A DNA stretch of 64,000 nucleotides from Pedobacter panaciterrae (GTDB taxonomy: Bacteria > Bacteroidota > Bacteroidia > Sphingobacteriales > Sphingobacteriaceae), in the NCBI RefSeq assembly GCF_001636695.1, contig NZ_LGEL01000024.1, forward strand, positions 1-64,000, written 5' to 3'. Made by a program: the position numbers and the translations under genes. Positions within the stretch are counted from its first letter, which is position 1. Each line of letters begins with the position of its first letter. Positions 26,817 to 36,453 of the stretch are shown here, piece after piece. Under the pieces are notes generated by a model. The model saw only the letters and a program-made list of their open reading frames with translations, did no database searches and was not told the origin of the DNA.

Positions 26817-27455
26817 TTAAATTACCTCAACAACCCCTAAGTATTCATTAGTCGAAGCTATTTTTCTATTCTTTGAATAGAAACTCATGTAGCAGTGTAC
26901 TTGATGACCTTTAAATTTTTTGGGGACAATTAATCTGCTGAACTTATCCGACCTCAATCCACCGTTTTCCAATTTACAGAATAGATTTTTTGTTGGATTG
27001 TAAACGACAAGAGTCACCTCATCATCTGCAGCACACATTGGACTAAAATTGCCATTTTCCCAGCTAAAATCGATAGCGTTACTTACTGTTGAAACAGCCA
27101 TCGGGCTCCAGGCACTCATTAACACTCCTTTACTGAATAACAACTGTGTTAAGTTTAAATTTTGCTCCGGATATACTCCTTCAATTGAATTTAGCATGTT
27201 GTAAGATAAAGCATCATTCATTGGAGTGTACTTCTCAATGTTTTGAAAACGTGTTTCAATAATGTTATCCAATCCCAATAAAAAGCCCCTCAGCAATGCC
27301 ATTTTATTCTGCTGTGCTAATTGTGCAACAGATGGTCCCTTTTCACTCTTTCTTGGTAAACCGCGCATGTAATCAATGCCTTTCCAGCTGGCTCCAACCA
27401 CGGAACCTACTTTTCCTGAGAATCCACCTAGAATTCCTTTTTTAATTCTTCCCAT
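26817..27455 (-). CDS. DUF6266-family protein
   Basis: 212 aa from the ATG at 27455. The frame extends upstream to 27497, but MGRIKKGILGGFSGKVGSVV at this ATG is the conserved N terminus of the family. The middle contains KSEKGPSVAQLAQQNKMALL and a beta-rich C-terminal half (about 120-212). There is no signal peptide. The role is unknown; the family is abundant in Sphingobacteriales, often as lone genes. It has a long upstream region with an 11-bp-phased repeat array (27589-27672). Confidence 0.85.
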   Translation of the reverse strand: MGRIKKGILGGFSGKVGSVVGASWKGIDYMRGLPRKSEKGPSVAQLAQQNKMALLRGFLLGLDNIIETRFQNIEKYTPMNDALSYNMLNSIEGVYPEQNLNLTQLLFSKGVLMSAWSPMAVSTVSNAIDFSWENGNFSPMCAADDEVTLVVYNPTKNLFCKLENGGLRSDKFSRLIVPKKFKGHQVHCYMSFYSKNRKIASTNEYLGVVEVI

Positions 27456-27588
27456 TTTTTTAAGATTTAAATTATTTAATATGTTTATTATGAGCAATAT
27501 ACAAGTAATCTTTTTATCTTTAAAATTTACCTTGTCTGGAATAAAGTCGACTATGCATTACCCGTGGTTAAGGTCAAGTCCTCACATA

Positions 27589-27672
27589 GTTCACACATTC
27601 TACACATATTCTTCACAAAAAGGTACCTGTTTGTGGGTTTGGTGTGAAGGATGTGTGAAAAAGGTGTGAAGA
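27589..27672. repeat. Inverted array of 11-bp units between divergent genes
   Basis: On the left three 11-bp units each contain CACA (starting 27592, 27603, 27614). On the right four units each contain TGTG (starting 27632, 27643, 27654, 27665). A GGTACC palindrome lies between them at 27622-27627. A further TGTGAAG sits at 27684. The 11-bp period places each motif on the same DNA face. It lies in the 342-bp gene-free region between DUF6266 (minus) and the enoyl-CoA hydratase (plus), so it may be an operator array; a decayed repeat is the alternative. Confidence 0.6.
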
Positions 27673-27797
27673 AACACTAATCTTGTGAAGAACTGGATGC
27701 AAACAAGCTAGATACCAAATGCACCATTGATCCTGTGGCAAACAAAAAAACATCAATAATTACCTATTTATTAGGAATTAGCAGATATTTACAGATT

Positions 27798-28577
27798 ATG
27801 GCAGAACCCCTGGTTTTATATTCAGTAAATCAACGTGTAGCAACTATTGCTATTAATCGTCCTGAGAAGCGAAATGCATTAAATCCTGATCTTGTTCAAC
27901 AGCTAACAGATTCATTCATCAAAGCTTCAGAGGATGATGAAGTAAAGGTTGTAGTTCTAAAAGCCAATGGTGCCGTTTTTAGTGCAGGTGCCGACCTGGC
28001 TTATTTACAACAGCTGCAGTTAAACTCTTACGAAGAAAATCTTGATGATTCTGAGAACCTAAAACGCCTGTTTACCACCATTTATTATTTACCTAAGGTT
28101 GTTATTGCACAGGTTGAAGGTCATGCTATTGCCGGCGGCTGCGGGCTTGCAACAGTTTGCGACATCACATTTGCTATTCCAGAAGCTAATTTCGGTTATA
28201 CAGAAGTAAAGCTAGGTTTCGTTCCCGCTATTGTATCTTGCTTTTTATTACGTAAAACAAGCGAAACTATTGCTAAAAAAATACTCCTAACGGGAGGTCT
28301 TTTCTCTGCACAGGAAGCCCTTGATTATGGATTAATAACCTTTGTAACAAACAAAGAAGAGATTAGTCAAAAAGTGAAAGATTTTGCGTTAAATTTGTGT
28401 ACTGAAGCGTCGTCAAATTCGTTAATGGTAACAAAACAGCTAATTGGACAAACTACAAATCCTTTATTGGAGAAAAGCCTGGCCTTAGCCGTTCAGATAA
28501 ATGCCAGAGTTAGAGATACAGAAGATTTCAAAAAAGGTGTTGCCTCTTTTATTAATAAAGAAAAAATAAAGTGGTAA
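27798..28577 (+). CDS. Enoyl-CoA hydratase/isomerase family protein
   Basis: 259 aa from the ATG at 27798; the frame also has an upstream GTG at 27735, but MAEPLVLYSVNQRVATIAIN starts just where the family does. Crotonase motifs: NRPEKRNALN, the oxyanion-hole stretch GAVFSAGADLAYL, HAIAGGCGLATVCDITFA, and a glutamate in YTEVKLGFVPA where catalytic acids lie in hydratases. It adds water to enoyl-CoA in fatty-acid or branched-chain amino-acid breakdown; methylglutaconyl-CoA hydratase is one option. It stands alone, without neighbouring beta-oxidation genes. Confidence 0.92.
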   Translation: MAEPLVLYSVNQRVATIAINRPEKRNALNPDLVQQLTDSFIKASEDDEVKVVVLKANGAVFSAGADLAYLQQLQLNSYEENLDDSENLKRLFTTIYYLPKVVIAQVEGHAIAGGCGLATVCDITFAIPEANFGYTEVKLGFVPAIVSCFLLRKTSETIAKKILLTGGLFSAQEALDYGLITFVTNKEEISQKVKDFALNLCTEASSNSLMVTKQLIGQTTNPLLEKSLALAVQINARVRDTEDFKKGVASFINKEKIKW

Positions 28578-28634
28578 CTTTCTTTTTACCGTGATAAATG
28601 ACATATTAATACATAAAAAACTAAAAACCAGAAA

Positions 28635-29315
28635 ATGTTTAAATCAATTAAAACCAGTGTTGTTGCTGTAATTTTAATCAGTACAGCCATTGTTGCTAAA
28701 GCTCAAAAAATAATAGACCAGGGAACATTAACCTTTGGAATTGAATATCAGTTAACGGACGACCAAAAGAAAGTTATCGATCCTTCAGTTCTTCCATCAG
28801 AAAGTAAAGTTCAGTTTAATGGTAACATATCAAAAATTGAAATGGATATGGGAGCAGCACTTATAAAAGTGTTTTCTGACGGAGCTGCAAGAACTGCATT
28901 AGTGCTTATAGACATCCCGGTTGCGCAAAAACAATTCGCTTCTAAAATGTCTAAAGAAGATTTAGATAAACAATCAGGAAACCTGGTTTTCAGTGACTTT
29001 AAAGCAACTGGAGAGAAACAAACCATCGCAGGCTTTAATTCAGAAAAATATACTTATAAAGATAACAATGGAGCTAACTACGAAGTATGGGTTACTAACG
29101 ACTTAAAAGTTAGTCCGGGTGCTACTCCTCCAGGCTTTGATCAGATAAAAGGTACTCCTGTAAAATATACCAATATCAGAGATGGCTTTAGAACAGTAGC
29201 AACTTTAAAAAACCTTAAAGAAGAAAAAGTAGGCCCATTTAGTCTGGCTGTACCAAAAGGATATGAAGAAAAAACAATGGCAGAATTAAAAGCAATGCAA
29301 GGTGGTGGCCAATAA
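28635..29315 (+). CDS. Secreted protein of unknown function (DUF4412-like)
   Basis: 226 aa with a signal peptide (about 1-23, ending VAKAQ). The mature protein shows the pattern 'GTLTFGIEYQ... KVQFNGNISKIEMDMG... QTIAGFNSEKYTYK... YEVWVTNDL' known from DUF4412/GLPGLI-like periplasmic proteins of Bacteroidota: beta-rich, with a conserved IAGF.CK/SEKY stretch in which the common Cys is Ser here. The function is unknown. It is 11 bp before the LtaS-like gene, suggesting co-transcription. Confidence 0.65.
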   Translation: MFKSIKTSVVAVILISTAIVAKAQKIIDQGTLTFGIEYQLTDDQKKVIDPSVLPSESKVQFNGNISKIEMDMGAALIKVFSDGAARTALVLIDIPVAQKQFASKMSKEDLDKQSGNLVFSDFKATGEKQTIAGFNSEKYTYKDNNGANYEVWVTNDLKVSPGATPPGFDQIKGTPVKYTNIRDGFRTVATLKNLKEEKVGPFSLAVPKGYEEKTMAELKAMQGGGQ

Positions 29316-29326
29316 CATAGCGTAAA

Positions 29327-31189
29327 ATGTTAAAAAGCGTCCTGTTCTTTGCACGTTTCTTTTTGTTCTGGCTGTTATTTTTTTTTGTTGACCGCCTTAC
29401 ATTTATAATCATAAACTCAAAAAAAATTGCCATGGTTCCTTTATCGGAAATCATGGCAACTTTTTATCATGCAATAAAGCTTGATTTGTCGATGACGGCA
29501 TATATACTCGTCATTCCTCTTTTCAGCTATATATTCTGGCTGTTAAATGGCCGAAAGGTGGTAGAATTAAAATGGCTTACCATCTATAATAAAATACTCA
29601 TTGTACTATTTAGCATTATCTCTGTTGTAAACTTCAACATTTACAGGGAATGGGGCAGTAAGATAAATGCGAAAGCTCTGGGCTTTGCTATTTCAACACC
29701 CAACGAAGCCCTGGCGTCAAGTGCATCCTCTCCTATCGCATTAACATTATCATTACTCGTATTGTTAATTGTAATAGGATTTGTTTTACAACGATACGTT
29801 GTTCTTAGAAAGCTTGAATTTAAAGCAAGTCCGATCTGGCTAAGGGGAATTGCTGTTCTGATCTTAATTGCCTTAAATTTCCTCTTAATAAGAGGTGGCT
29901 TAGGTGGTTCTCCGATCAATCAGAGCATGGCCTACTTTTCTAAAGAGCAGGTTTTAAATCATGCCGCAGTAAATACAGAATGGAACCTCATGTCGAGCAC
30001 TATAGCTGCCCAAATGACTAAAACCAATCCGTATATCTATTTAAATAAGGAATTAGCCACCGCAAATGTTAAAGCGCTTTACACACCAGCAAAAGATACT
30101 ACCATTAATATCCTTAATACTAAACGCCCCAATGTAGTTCTGGTGATTATTGAAAGCTTTACTGCAGACCTAACAAAAACGCTTGGCAATGAGGATGGCA
30201 TTACGCCTAATTTTGATACGCTGATGCATAAAGGAGTACTATTTAGCAACATTTATTCTTCCGGCAGTCGCACAGATAAAGGACTCGTAGCCACCTTAGC
30301 GGGCTTTCCTACTCTTGCTGCAGGAAGTATAGTAAAATGGCCCGAAAAGATGCAGAAGATTCCGGGTATCTCTCAGCCCTTCTTTAAAAACGGCTATCAA
30401 ACCTCTTTCTTTTACGGTGGAGAATCTGAATTCGATAATTACAAAGCTTTTATTCTAAGTCATAATTACCAGAAACTGATCGACAGAAATGATTTTAAAG
30501 GTGGAAAGGTAACCAAATGGGGTCAATATGATGAAGCCGTTTTTGAGCGGCAGATTGAGGACCTTAACAAAGAAAAACAACCTTTCTTCTCTACCCTGCT
30601 TACCCTTACCAATCATGAGCCTTATTCCCTTCCGGGGAATTACAAGTTTGGGCAATCAGACAATATTGCAAAATTTAAAAGTACAGCACATTATACAGAC
30701 TCCTGCATCAATGCCTATCTAAATAATGCAAAAAAACAAGATTGGTATAAAAATACCCTATTTGTATTTATTGCAGATCATGGCCATCTTTTACCTAAAA
30801 ACCGTAATGATATTTACGTTCCTCAACGTTATCATGTACCGCTGTTATTCTATGGCGACGTGATTAAAGATGAATTTAAAGGTCGGAAATTTGACGATGT
30901 AGGTAGCCAGGCTGATGTAGCAGCGACAATACTTGGTCAGTTAGATATCAGTGCAAAGGAATTTGTATGGAGTAAAAATCTCTTAAATCCTTATGCAAAA
31001 CATTTTGCATTTTTTAGCTGGGATAATGGAATGGGCTTTATAGACAACCAACAATGTATTACCTTTGACAATGTAGGGAAGACAATATTATACAACAGCA
31101 ATCCTAAGGACAAAGACCTTACTTTAAAGACCCTTAACAATGCAAAATCATACCTGCAAAACGTTTACCAGCAATTTATAGAACTATAA
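29327..31189 (+). CDS. LtaS-like membrane sulfatase-fold phosphoglycerol transferase
   Basis: 620 aa. The first ~200 residues hold about five transmembrane segments. The rest is a periplasmic alkaline-phosphatase/sulfatase fold: PNVVLVIIESFTADL with a metal-binding Glu, SRTDKG with T316 as the likely catalytic threonine, and FIADHGHLLPKN with metal-binding Asp-His. Such enzymes transfer phosphoglycerol or similar groups, or act as sulfatases. Gram-negative members often modify membrane glycans, so the exact reaction is open. It is 2 bp before the S9 peptidase gene, hence a probable operon of three genes (28635-33354). Confidence 0.88.
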   Translation: MLKSVLFFARFFLFWLLFFFVDRLTFIIINSKKIAMVPLSEIMATFYHAIKLDLSMTAYILVIPLFSYIFWLLNGRKVVELKWLTIYNKILIVLFSIISVVNFNIYREWGSKINAKALGFAISTPNEALASSASSPIALTLSLLVLLIVIGFVLQRYVVLRKLEFKASPIWLRGIAVLILIALNFLLIRGGLGGSPINQSMAYFSKEQVLNHAAVNTEWNLMSSTIAAQMTKTNPYIYLNKELATANVKALYTPAKDTTINILNTKRPNVVLVIIESFTADLTKTLGNEDGITPNFDTLMHKGVLFSNIYSSGSRTDKGLVATLAGFPTLAAGSIVKWPEKMQKIPGISQPFFKNGYQTSFFYGGESEFDNYKAFILSHNYQKLIDRNDFKGGKVTKWGQYDEAVFERQIEDLNKEKQPFFSTLLTLTNHEPYSLPGNYKFGQSDNIAKFKSTAHYTDSCINAYLNNAKKQDWYKNTLFVFIADHGHLLPKNRNDIYVPQRYHVPLLFYGDVIKDEFKGRKFDDVGSQADVAATILGQLDISAKEFVWSKNLLNPYAKHFAFFSWDNGMGFIDNQQCITFDNVGKTILYNSNPKDKDLTLKTLNNAKSYLQNVYQQFIEL

Positions 31190-31191
31190 AA

Positions 31192-33354
31192 ATGAACTTT
31201 AAACACATCTTTTTTAAACTGGCTTTAGTCTTAATTTTAGGACTTCTTGGAAAAGCCAATGCTCAGGATATCAAATGGTCTAAAGATGGCAATTCATACT
31301 ATGAGGTGAGTCAGGGAGAAATTGTAGCAATAAGCCTTCCTCAAAATGAAAGAAAAACTATTGTTAGCAGTAACTTACTTTACTCTTCCGGCAATAGCGG
31401 CTTAGGTGAAATCAAAGGTTTTCAAATATCAGAAGATGGAACCAAAGTTTTAATTTACACCAATAGTAAAAAGGTTTGGCGTTATGAAACACGTGGAGAC
31501 TACTACGTTGCTGATTTAAAAACTAATCAGCTTACTCAGGTCGGAAAAGATAAACCTGCTTCATCACTAATGTTTGCTAAGTTTTCACCGGATGGCAATA
31601 AAGTTGCTTATGTGAGCAAGCACAATCTGTATGTTGACGACCTAATGAGCAAAACAAGCAAGGCGCTAACTACTGATGGTACAGAAAGATTAATTAACGG
31701 AACTTTTGATTGGGTATATGAAGAAGAATTTGATTGCAGAGATGGATTTAGATGGAGTCCTGACGGTCAGTCGATCGCCTATTGGCAAATAGATGCCAGT
31801 AAAATCAAAAACTTTTTGATGATAGACAATACGGATTCTATTTATTCCTTCACCATCCCGGTTGAATACCCTAAGGTTGGAGAAAACCCGTCATCATGTA
31901 AAGTTGGTATCGTTAATATTGCCACTTCAAAAACCAACTGGTTAGATGTACCCGGCGACCAGATTCAGAATTACATTCCGAGAATGGACTGGATTCCTTC
32001 GAGCAACGAAGTAATTTTACAGCAATTAAACAGAGAACAAAATGTAAGTAAACTATTTGTTGCCGATGCAGGTTCCGGACAGGTAAAAAATATCTATACT
32101 GAAACAGATAAGGCCTGGATTGATGTGGCTCAGGGTTGGGACTGGATCAATGGCGGTAAAGAATTTATTTGGATGAGTGAAAGCGATGGCTGGCGTCACC
32201 TTTATCGCATCAGTAAAGATGGTAAAAAGCATACGCTGATTACGCAAGGTAATTACGATGTAATCGAGAAATCATTAATAGATGAGAAAAACGGTCAGCT
32301 CTATTTTATTGCCTCTCCAACAAATGCCACGCAGAAGTATTTATTCAAAACAAAGCTTAGCGGTGGAAAAGCAGAAATGGTTACCCCATCTATATTAAAA
32401 GGTACTCACTCTTACGAAATATCTCCGAACGGTGTGTTTGCACGTCATACTTATCAAAGTGCCACAGTTCCTCCAATTACTGAATGGATGAAACTTACCA
32501 CCTTAAATCCATTGACCATGGAAGGCAGCATTACCAATCAGCTTGGAAGAATGAAACCGCCAAAAAACAAAGTTGAATTCTTTAAAGTAACTACTGAAGA
32601 TGGAATTGAATTGGACGGCTGGATGAAAAAACCTGACAATTTTGACCAGACAAAAAAATATCCTGTTGTATTTTATGTTTATGGTGAGCCTGCTTCTCAA
32701 ACGGTAACTGATACTTATGGCGCCGGCCGGAACTGGCTATATGCCGGTGATATGCCTAAAGATGGCTACATCTATATTTCTGTTGAAAACAGGGGTGCAC
32801 CAGCTCCCAAAGGCAGAGAATGGCGTAAAAGTATTTTCCAAAAAATAGGTACGCTGAATATCCGTGACCAGGCTATGGCTGCAAAAAAAATAATGGAATG
32901 GCCGTTTGTGGATAAAAACAGAGTGGCGGTTTGGGGATGGAGCGGTGGCGGTTCATCAACCTTAAACCTGATGTTCCAATATCCTGAGATATATAAAACC
33001 GGCATTGCCATTGCAGCAGTAGGAAATCAGCTAACCTACGATAATGTTTACCAGGAACGTTATATGGGCTCTCCGTTAAAAACTAAAGAAGCGTATGTTA
33101 AAGGCTCTCCTATCACTTATGCTAAAAATTTAAAAGGAAAGCTTTTGTATATCCATGGAACCGGAGATGATAATGTTCATTATCAAAATGCAGAGATGCT
33201 GATCAATGAACTGATAAAAAACAGAAAGGTATTTCAATTGATGTCGTACCCTAACAGAACGCATAGCATTAATGAAGGTGAAGGCACTTCAGAGCACCTT
33301 GCACTAACTTATACAGAGTTCCTGCAAAGAAATTGTCCTCCGGGAGGCAAATAA
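31192..33354 (+). CDS. S9-family dipeptidyl peptidase (DPP IV type)
   Basis: 720 aa, signal peptide about 1-24 (GKANAQ). The beta-propeller domain runs to about 470 and includes the DWVYEEEF stretch whose double Glu binds the substrate N terminus in DPP IV. The alpha/beta-hydrolase domain follows, with S584 in GWSGGG (GWSYGG in the classical enzyme), D659 in HGTGDDNVH and H691 in NRTHSI forming the triad. It cleaves X-Pro-type dipeptides from peptides in the periplasm. It follows the sulfatase-fold gene by 2 bp and is followed by a long repeat region. Confidence 0.94.
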   Translation: MNFKHIFFKLALVLILGLLGKANAQDIKWSKDGNSYYEVSQGEIVAISLPQNERKTIVSSNLLYSSGNSGLGEIKGFQISEDGTKVLIYTNSKKVWRYETRGDYYVADLKTNQLTQVGKDKPASSLMFAKFSPDGNKVAYVSKHNLYVDDLMSKTSKALTTDGTERLINGTFDWVYEEEFDCRDGFRWSPDGQSIAYWQIDASKIKNFLMIDNTDSIYSFTIPVEYPKVGENPSSCKVGIVNIATSKTNWLDVPGDQIQNYIPRMDWIPSSNEVILQQLNREQNVSKLFVADAGSGQVKNIYTETDKAWIDVAQGWDWINGGKEFIWMSESDGWRHLYRISKDGKKHTLITQGNYDVIEKSLIDEKNGQLYFIASPTNATQKYLFKTKLSGGKAEMVTPSILKGTHSYEISPNGVFARHTYQSATVPPITEWMKLTTLNPLTMEGSITNQLGRMKPPKNKVEFFKVTTEDGIELDGWMKKPDNFDQTKKYPVVFYVYGEPASQTVTDTYGAGRNWLYAGDMPKDGYIYISVENRGAPAPKGREWRKSIFQKIGTLNIRDQAMAAKKIMEWPFVDKNRVAVWGWSGGGSSTLNLMFQYPEIYKTGIAIAAVGNQLTYDNVYQERYMGSPLKTKEAYVKGSPITYAKNLKGKLLYIHGTGDDNVHYQNAEMLINELIKNRKVFQLMSYPNRTHSINEGEGTSEHLALTYTEFLQRNCPPGGK

Positions 33355-33369
33355 TATAAAAACAATCTG

Positions 33370-33593
33370 CCGTCATCTCGACTGATCCGTCGTCGTGTCG
33401 ACTGATTTGCCGTCATCTCGACGATAGGAGAGATCTCTTGAAGTAGCTGTGAAGCTAATTGACATAACCAAGAGATCTCTCCTATCGTCGAGATGACGGC
33501 AGGTTAGTCGAGACGGCAGGTTAGTCGAGACAGCAAATCAGTCGAGACGGCAGTTTAGTCGAGAGTACGGCAAATCAGTCTACAGTACGGATG
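33370..33593. repeat. Interspersed palindrome, copy 3, with tandem units on both sides
   Basis: The core arms 33411-33440 and 33469-33498 are perfect 30-bp reverse complements identical to copy 1, loop 28 nt. To the right lie about five units of 17 or 20 bp based on GTCGAGACGGCAGGTTA. To the left two or three inverted units of 20 bp occur, so the whole 220-bp stretch is nearly symmetrical. The remaining gene-free DNA up to 33855 is AT-rich and should hold the promoter of the MCE operon. Confidence 0.88.
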
Positions 33594-33855
33594 TGTTCTT
33601 TCGCGATGCTTTTTTTAAAACCTTTTTGACCTATATATCGTTTATATATTGGGACATTTACAAGACATAAACACTCGGGAAATAGTGCATATTTGCCAAA
33701 AATCGTGTAAAAAATAAGATAGCATCTGTTTTTTTGTGTTATCGAATGCTAGTTTTGCATAATTATGGCGCATAATTTGATAGTGTGTGTTCGCTATCAG
33801 AAACTTAATGACAGTAACATTCTAAATCAACTATTAAAGATACTAAGGCACATAC

Positions 33856-34665
33856 ATGGAGAAAAAAACTGAGAGCCAGGAAACCTTAAATGATGAAGTA
33901 AAAACGCCTGGTAAGTTGTCCAGAATGTTTATAACGCTTTACGATGTTTTTCAGTTTATTGGGCGCTTTTTTAAAGAAGGCTTCTTACCTCCCTACGAGG
34001 TTAAAGAGTTATTTCGTCAATGTTATGAAATTGGGTATCGCTCTGCTTTATTGATTTCAACCACGGGTTTCATCACAGGAATTGTATTTACCAAGCAGTC
34101 CAGGCCTTCGCTATCAGAATTTGGTGCCACATCATGGTTGCCTTCTCTTGTAGGTATTGCCTTGTTAAGAACGCTGGCGCCACTATTAACCGGACTGATC
34201 GCTGCCGGAAAAGTGGGTTCAAGCATTGGTGCTGAATTAGGTTCTATGCGCGTAACGGAACAAATTGATGCGATGGAGGTATCTGCCACAAATCCATTTA
34301 AGTTTTTAGTTTCAACAAGGGTACTGGCAGCAACCATTACAATACCTATCCTTACTTTCTATACGGCCATGGTAGGGATGTGCGGCGCTTTGTTAAACGT
34401 TTCCTTAAGTGAGAACACCAGTGCAAAAGCCTTCTTTCAATCTTCATTGGAACAGATTACCTTTCTGGATTTTACAGCCTCTACCATCAAAGCTATTTTG
34501 TTTGGTTTTACCATTGGTGTGGTTGGCTGTTATCAGGGCTATAACTCATCCAAAGGTACTGAAGGCGTTGGTAAAGCGGCTAACTCAGCAGTAGTAATCG
34601 CCATGTTCCTCATATTTATTGAGGAAGTGGTTTCGGTACAGTTTTTCAGTTTATTCAGAACCTAA
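33856..34665 (+). CDS. MlaE-family ABC transporter permease
   Basis: 269 aa. After a hydrophilic N terminus (about 1-30) it has the MlaE/permease fold with about five membrane helices and the family stretch LAPLLTGLIAAGKVGSSIGAELGSMRVTEQIDAMEV, in which the glutamate-rich loop contacts the ATPase. It is the inner-membrane part of a phospholipid transporter. Its partners are the ATPase 10 bp downstream and the MCE protein after it. The order E-F-D is the common one in Bacteroidota. Confidence 0.94.
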   Translation: MEKKTESQETLNDEVKTPGKLSRMFITLYDVFQFIGRFFKEGFLPPYEVKELFRQCYEIGYRSALLISTTGFITGIVFTKQSRPSLSEFGATSWLPSLVGIALLRTLAPLLTGLIAAGKVGSSIGAELGSMRVTEQIDAMEVSATNPFKFLVSTRVLAATITIPILTFYTAMVGMCGALLNVSLSENTSAKAFFQSSLEQITFLDFTASTIKAILFGFTIGVVGCYQGYNSSKGTEGVGKAANSAVVIAMFLIFIEEVVSVQFFSLFRT

Positions 34666-34675
34666 ATCTTAAATA

Positions 34676-35449
34676 ATGGAACAGAAAAAGGAGACGGACA
34701 AACAGGCCGAAAAAGTTATTGAGATTAAAGGGCTCAGGAAATCATTCGGAAATTTCCATGTGCTTAAAGGCATAGATCTGGATGTATATAAACGGGAGAA
34801 TCTGGTTGTACTCGGTAAATCGGGTACTGGAAAATCTGTATTGATCAAAATCATTGTTGGATTACTGACACCAGACTCTGGTGACGTTAAGGTACTCGGT
34901 CAACATGTAGATCAGATCACTTATAAAGAATTACTCGCGTTGCGGTTAAAGGTTGGTTTTTCCTTCCAAAACAGTGCCTTGTATGATAGTATGACGGTTA
35001 GAGAAAATCTGGAATTCCCATTGATCAGGAACCAGAAGAACCTCACAAAAGGGGAAGTAAATCTTGCTGTTGAAGAAATGTTAGATGCAGTGGGTCTGCT
35101 AAACACGATCAATCAGATGCCATCGGAGCTTTCTGGTGGACAAAGAAAAAGGATTGGAATTGCCCGAACTTTAATATTAAGACCAGAAATCGTGCTGTAT
35201 GATGAGCCTACAGCTGGTCTGGATCCGATAACCTGTCTGGATATTAACAACCTAATTAATGAGGTACAAACCCGATTTCACACCAGTTCAATTGTGATTA
35301 CGCATGATCTTACCTGTGCAAAATCAGTCGGCAACCGGGTAGCTATGCTATTAGACGGACAGTTTCAAAGGGTTGGTACCTTCGAAGAAGTATTTAATAC
35401 AAATGACGAAAGGGTAAAACCTTTTTATGATTATAATTTTATTCAGTAA
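34676..35449 (+). CDS. MlaF-type ABC transporter ATP-binding protein
   Basis: 257 aa. Walker A GKSGTGKS, signature LSGGQRKR, Walker B IVLYDEPT and the switch histidine in VITHDLT are all intact. The 'DPITCLDINNLI' stretch after Walker B is typical of the lipid-transport (MCE) group. It supplies energy to the MlaE-like permease. The MCE gene begins 7 bp after its stop codon. Confidence 0.94.
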   Translation: MEQKKETDKQAEKVIEIKGLRKSFGNFHVLKGIDLDVYKRENLVVLGKSGTGKSVLIKIIVGLLTPDSGDVKVLGQHVDQITYKELLALRLKVGFSFQNSALYDSMTVRENLEFPLIRNQKNLTKGEVNLAVEEMLDAVGLLNTINQMPSELSGGQRKRIGIARTLILRPEIVLYDEPTAGLDPITCLDINNLINEVQTRFHTSSIVITHDLTCAKSVGNRVAMLLDGQFQRVGTFEEVFNTNDERVKPFYDYNFIQ

Positions 35450-35456
35450 CAAAAAT

Positions 35457-36449
35457 ATGCAAGCAACAGACAACCGCAAACAGATCACAGTTGGAGTATT
35501 TATACTTATCGGCCTGGTGATATTCGTTTTAGGAGTTTTTACCTTAGGAAGCCAAAGGAAAACCTTTGTAAAGAGCTTTACTGTAAATGCTGTTTTTAGT
35601 GATATACAGGGTCTAAAATCAGGTGGAAACGTTTGGTTTTCGGGTGTAAAAATCGGGACAATTAAAAAGATCCAGTTTTATGGGACATCACAGGTTCAGG
35701 TATTTATGAACATTGAGGAGGATGCCCACAAGTACATTCACAAAAATTCAACTGCTAGTATCAGTTCAGATGGATTAATTGGAAACAAAATCGTAGTTAT
35801 CGGTGGTGGGAGTCCCAAATTCCCATTTATAGAAGATGGCGATCAACTCCAGGTCAATACCGCACTTTCGACTGACGACATCATGAAAACCTTCCAGGTA
35901 AATAATAAAAACCTGGTAGATGTAACTTCTGATTTTAAGATTCTTGCAAAAAGCCTTGTGGAAGGAAAAGGAACAGCAGGTGCATTACTTACAGACGAGA
36001 AGATAGCGACAGATTTTAAAGCTATAGTAGGAAACTTAAAGAACACCACAGCATCTGCAAACAAGATGGCAGCAGAATTAGATAAATTCTCAAAAACTTT
36101 AAATACTAAAGGTGGCCTGGCCGATAACCTGCTAACTGATACAGCTGTATTTGCTAAACTTCAGGCCTCTGTAAATGAATTGCAAAAAACTGCAAACTCA
36201 GCAGCAACGCTTACAGAAAACCTAAATAAAGCATCAGATAAATTAACTCAAACAGACAATGCAGTTGGGATTTTGCTAAATGATCAAAAGACTGCAGAGC
36301 AGGTAAAATCAATTATGCAGAACATGGAAACCAGCAGTAAAAAACTTGATGAAAACCTGGAAGCGCTGCAGCACAATTTCCTTTTGAGAGGCTTCTTTAA
36401 AAAGAAAGCTAAAGCAGAAGCTGCCGCAGCAGAAACCAAAAAAGAATAA
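35457..36449 (+). CDS. MlaD/MCE-family lipid-binding protein
   Basis: 330 aa from the ATG at 35457; the open frame starts earlier at 35427 inside the ATPase gene, so this ATG is preferred. A single N-terminal transmembrane anchor (about 11-32) precedes one MCE domain (about 38-120, VFSDIQGLKSGGNVWFSGVKIGTI). The long helical C-terminal part (about 150-320) is rich in heptads and ends with an Ala/Lys tail. It would form the periplasmic ring that hands lipids between membranes. Confidence 0.93.
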   Translation: MQATDNRKQITVGVFILIGLVIFVLGVFTLGSQRKTFVKSFTVNAVFSDIQGLKSGGNVWFSGVKIGTIKKIQFYGTSQVQVFMNIEEDAHKYIHKNSTASISSDGLIGNKIVVIGGGSPKFPFIEDGDQLQVNTALSTDDIMKTFQVNNKNLVDVTSDFKILAKSLVEGKGTAGALLTDEKIATDFKAIVGNLKNTTASANKMAAELDKFSKTLNTKGGLADNLLTDTAVFAKLQASVNELQKTANSAATLTENLNKASDKLTQTDNAVGILLNDQKTAEQVKSIMQNMETSSKKLDENLEALQHNFLLRGFFKKKAKAEAAAAETKKE

Positions 36450-36453
36450 CGAA

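Noticed and set aside
27589-27690. CRISPR array
   Set aside because: Units are 11 bp with no spacers and no cas gene nearby; the pattern is a phased repeat.
33370-33593. CRISPR array
   Set aside because: Repeats of 17-20 bp are directly adjacent, imperfect and without unique spacers.
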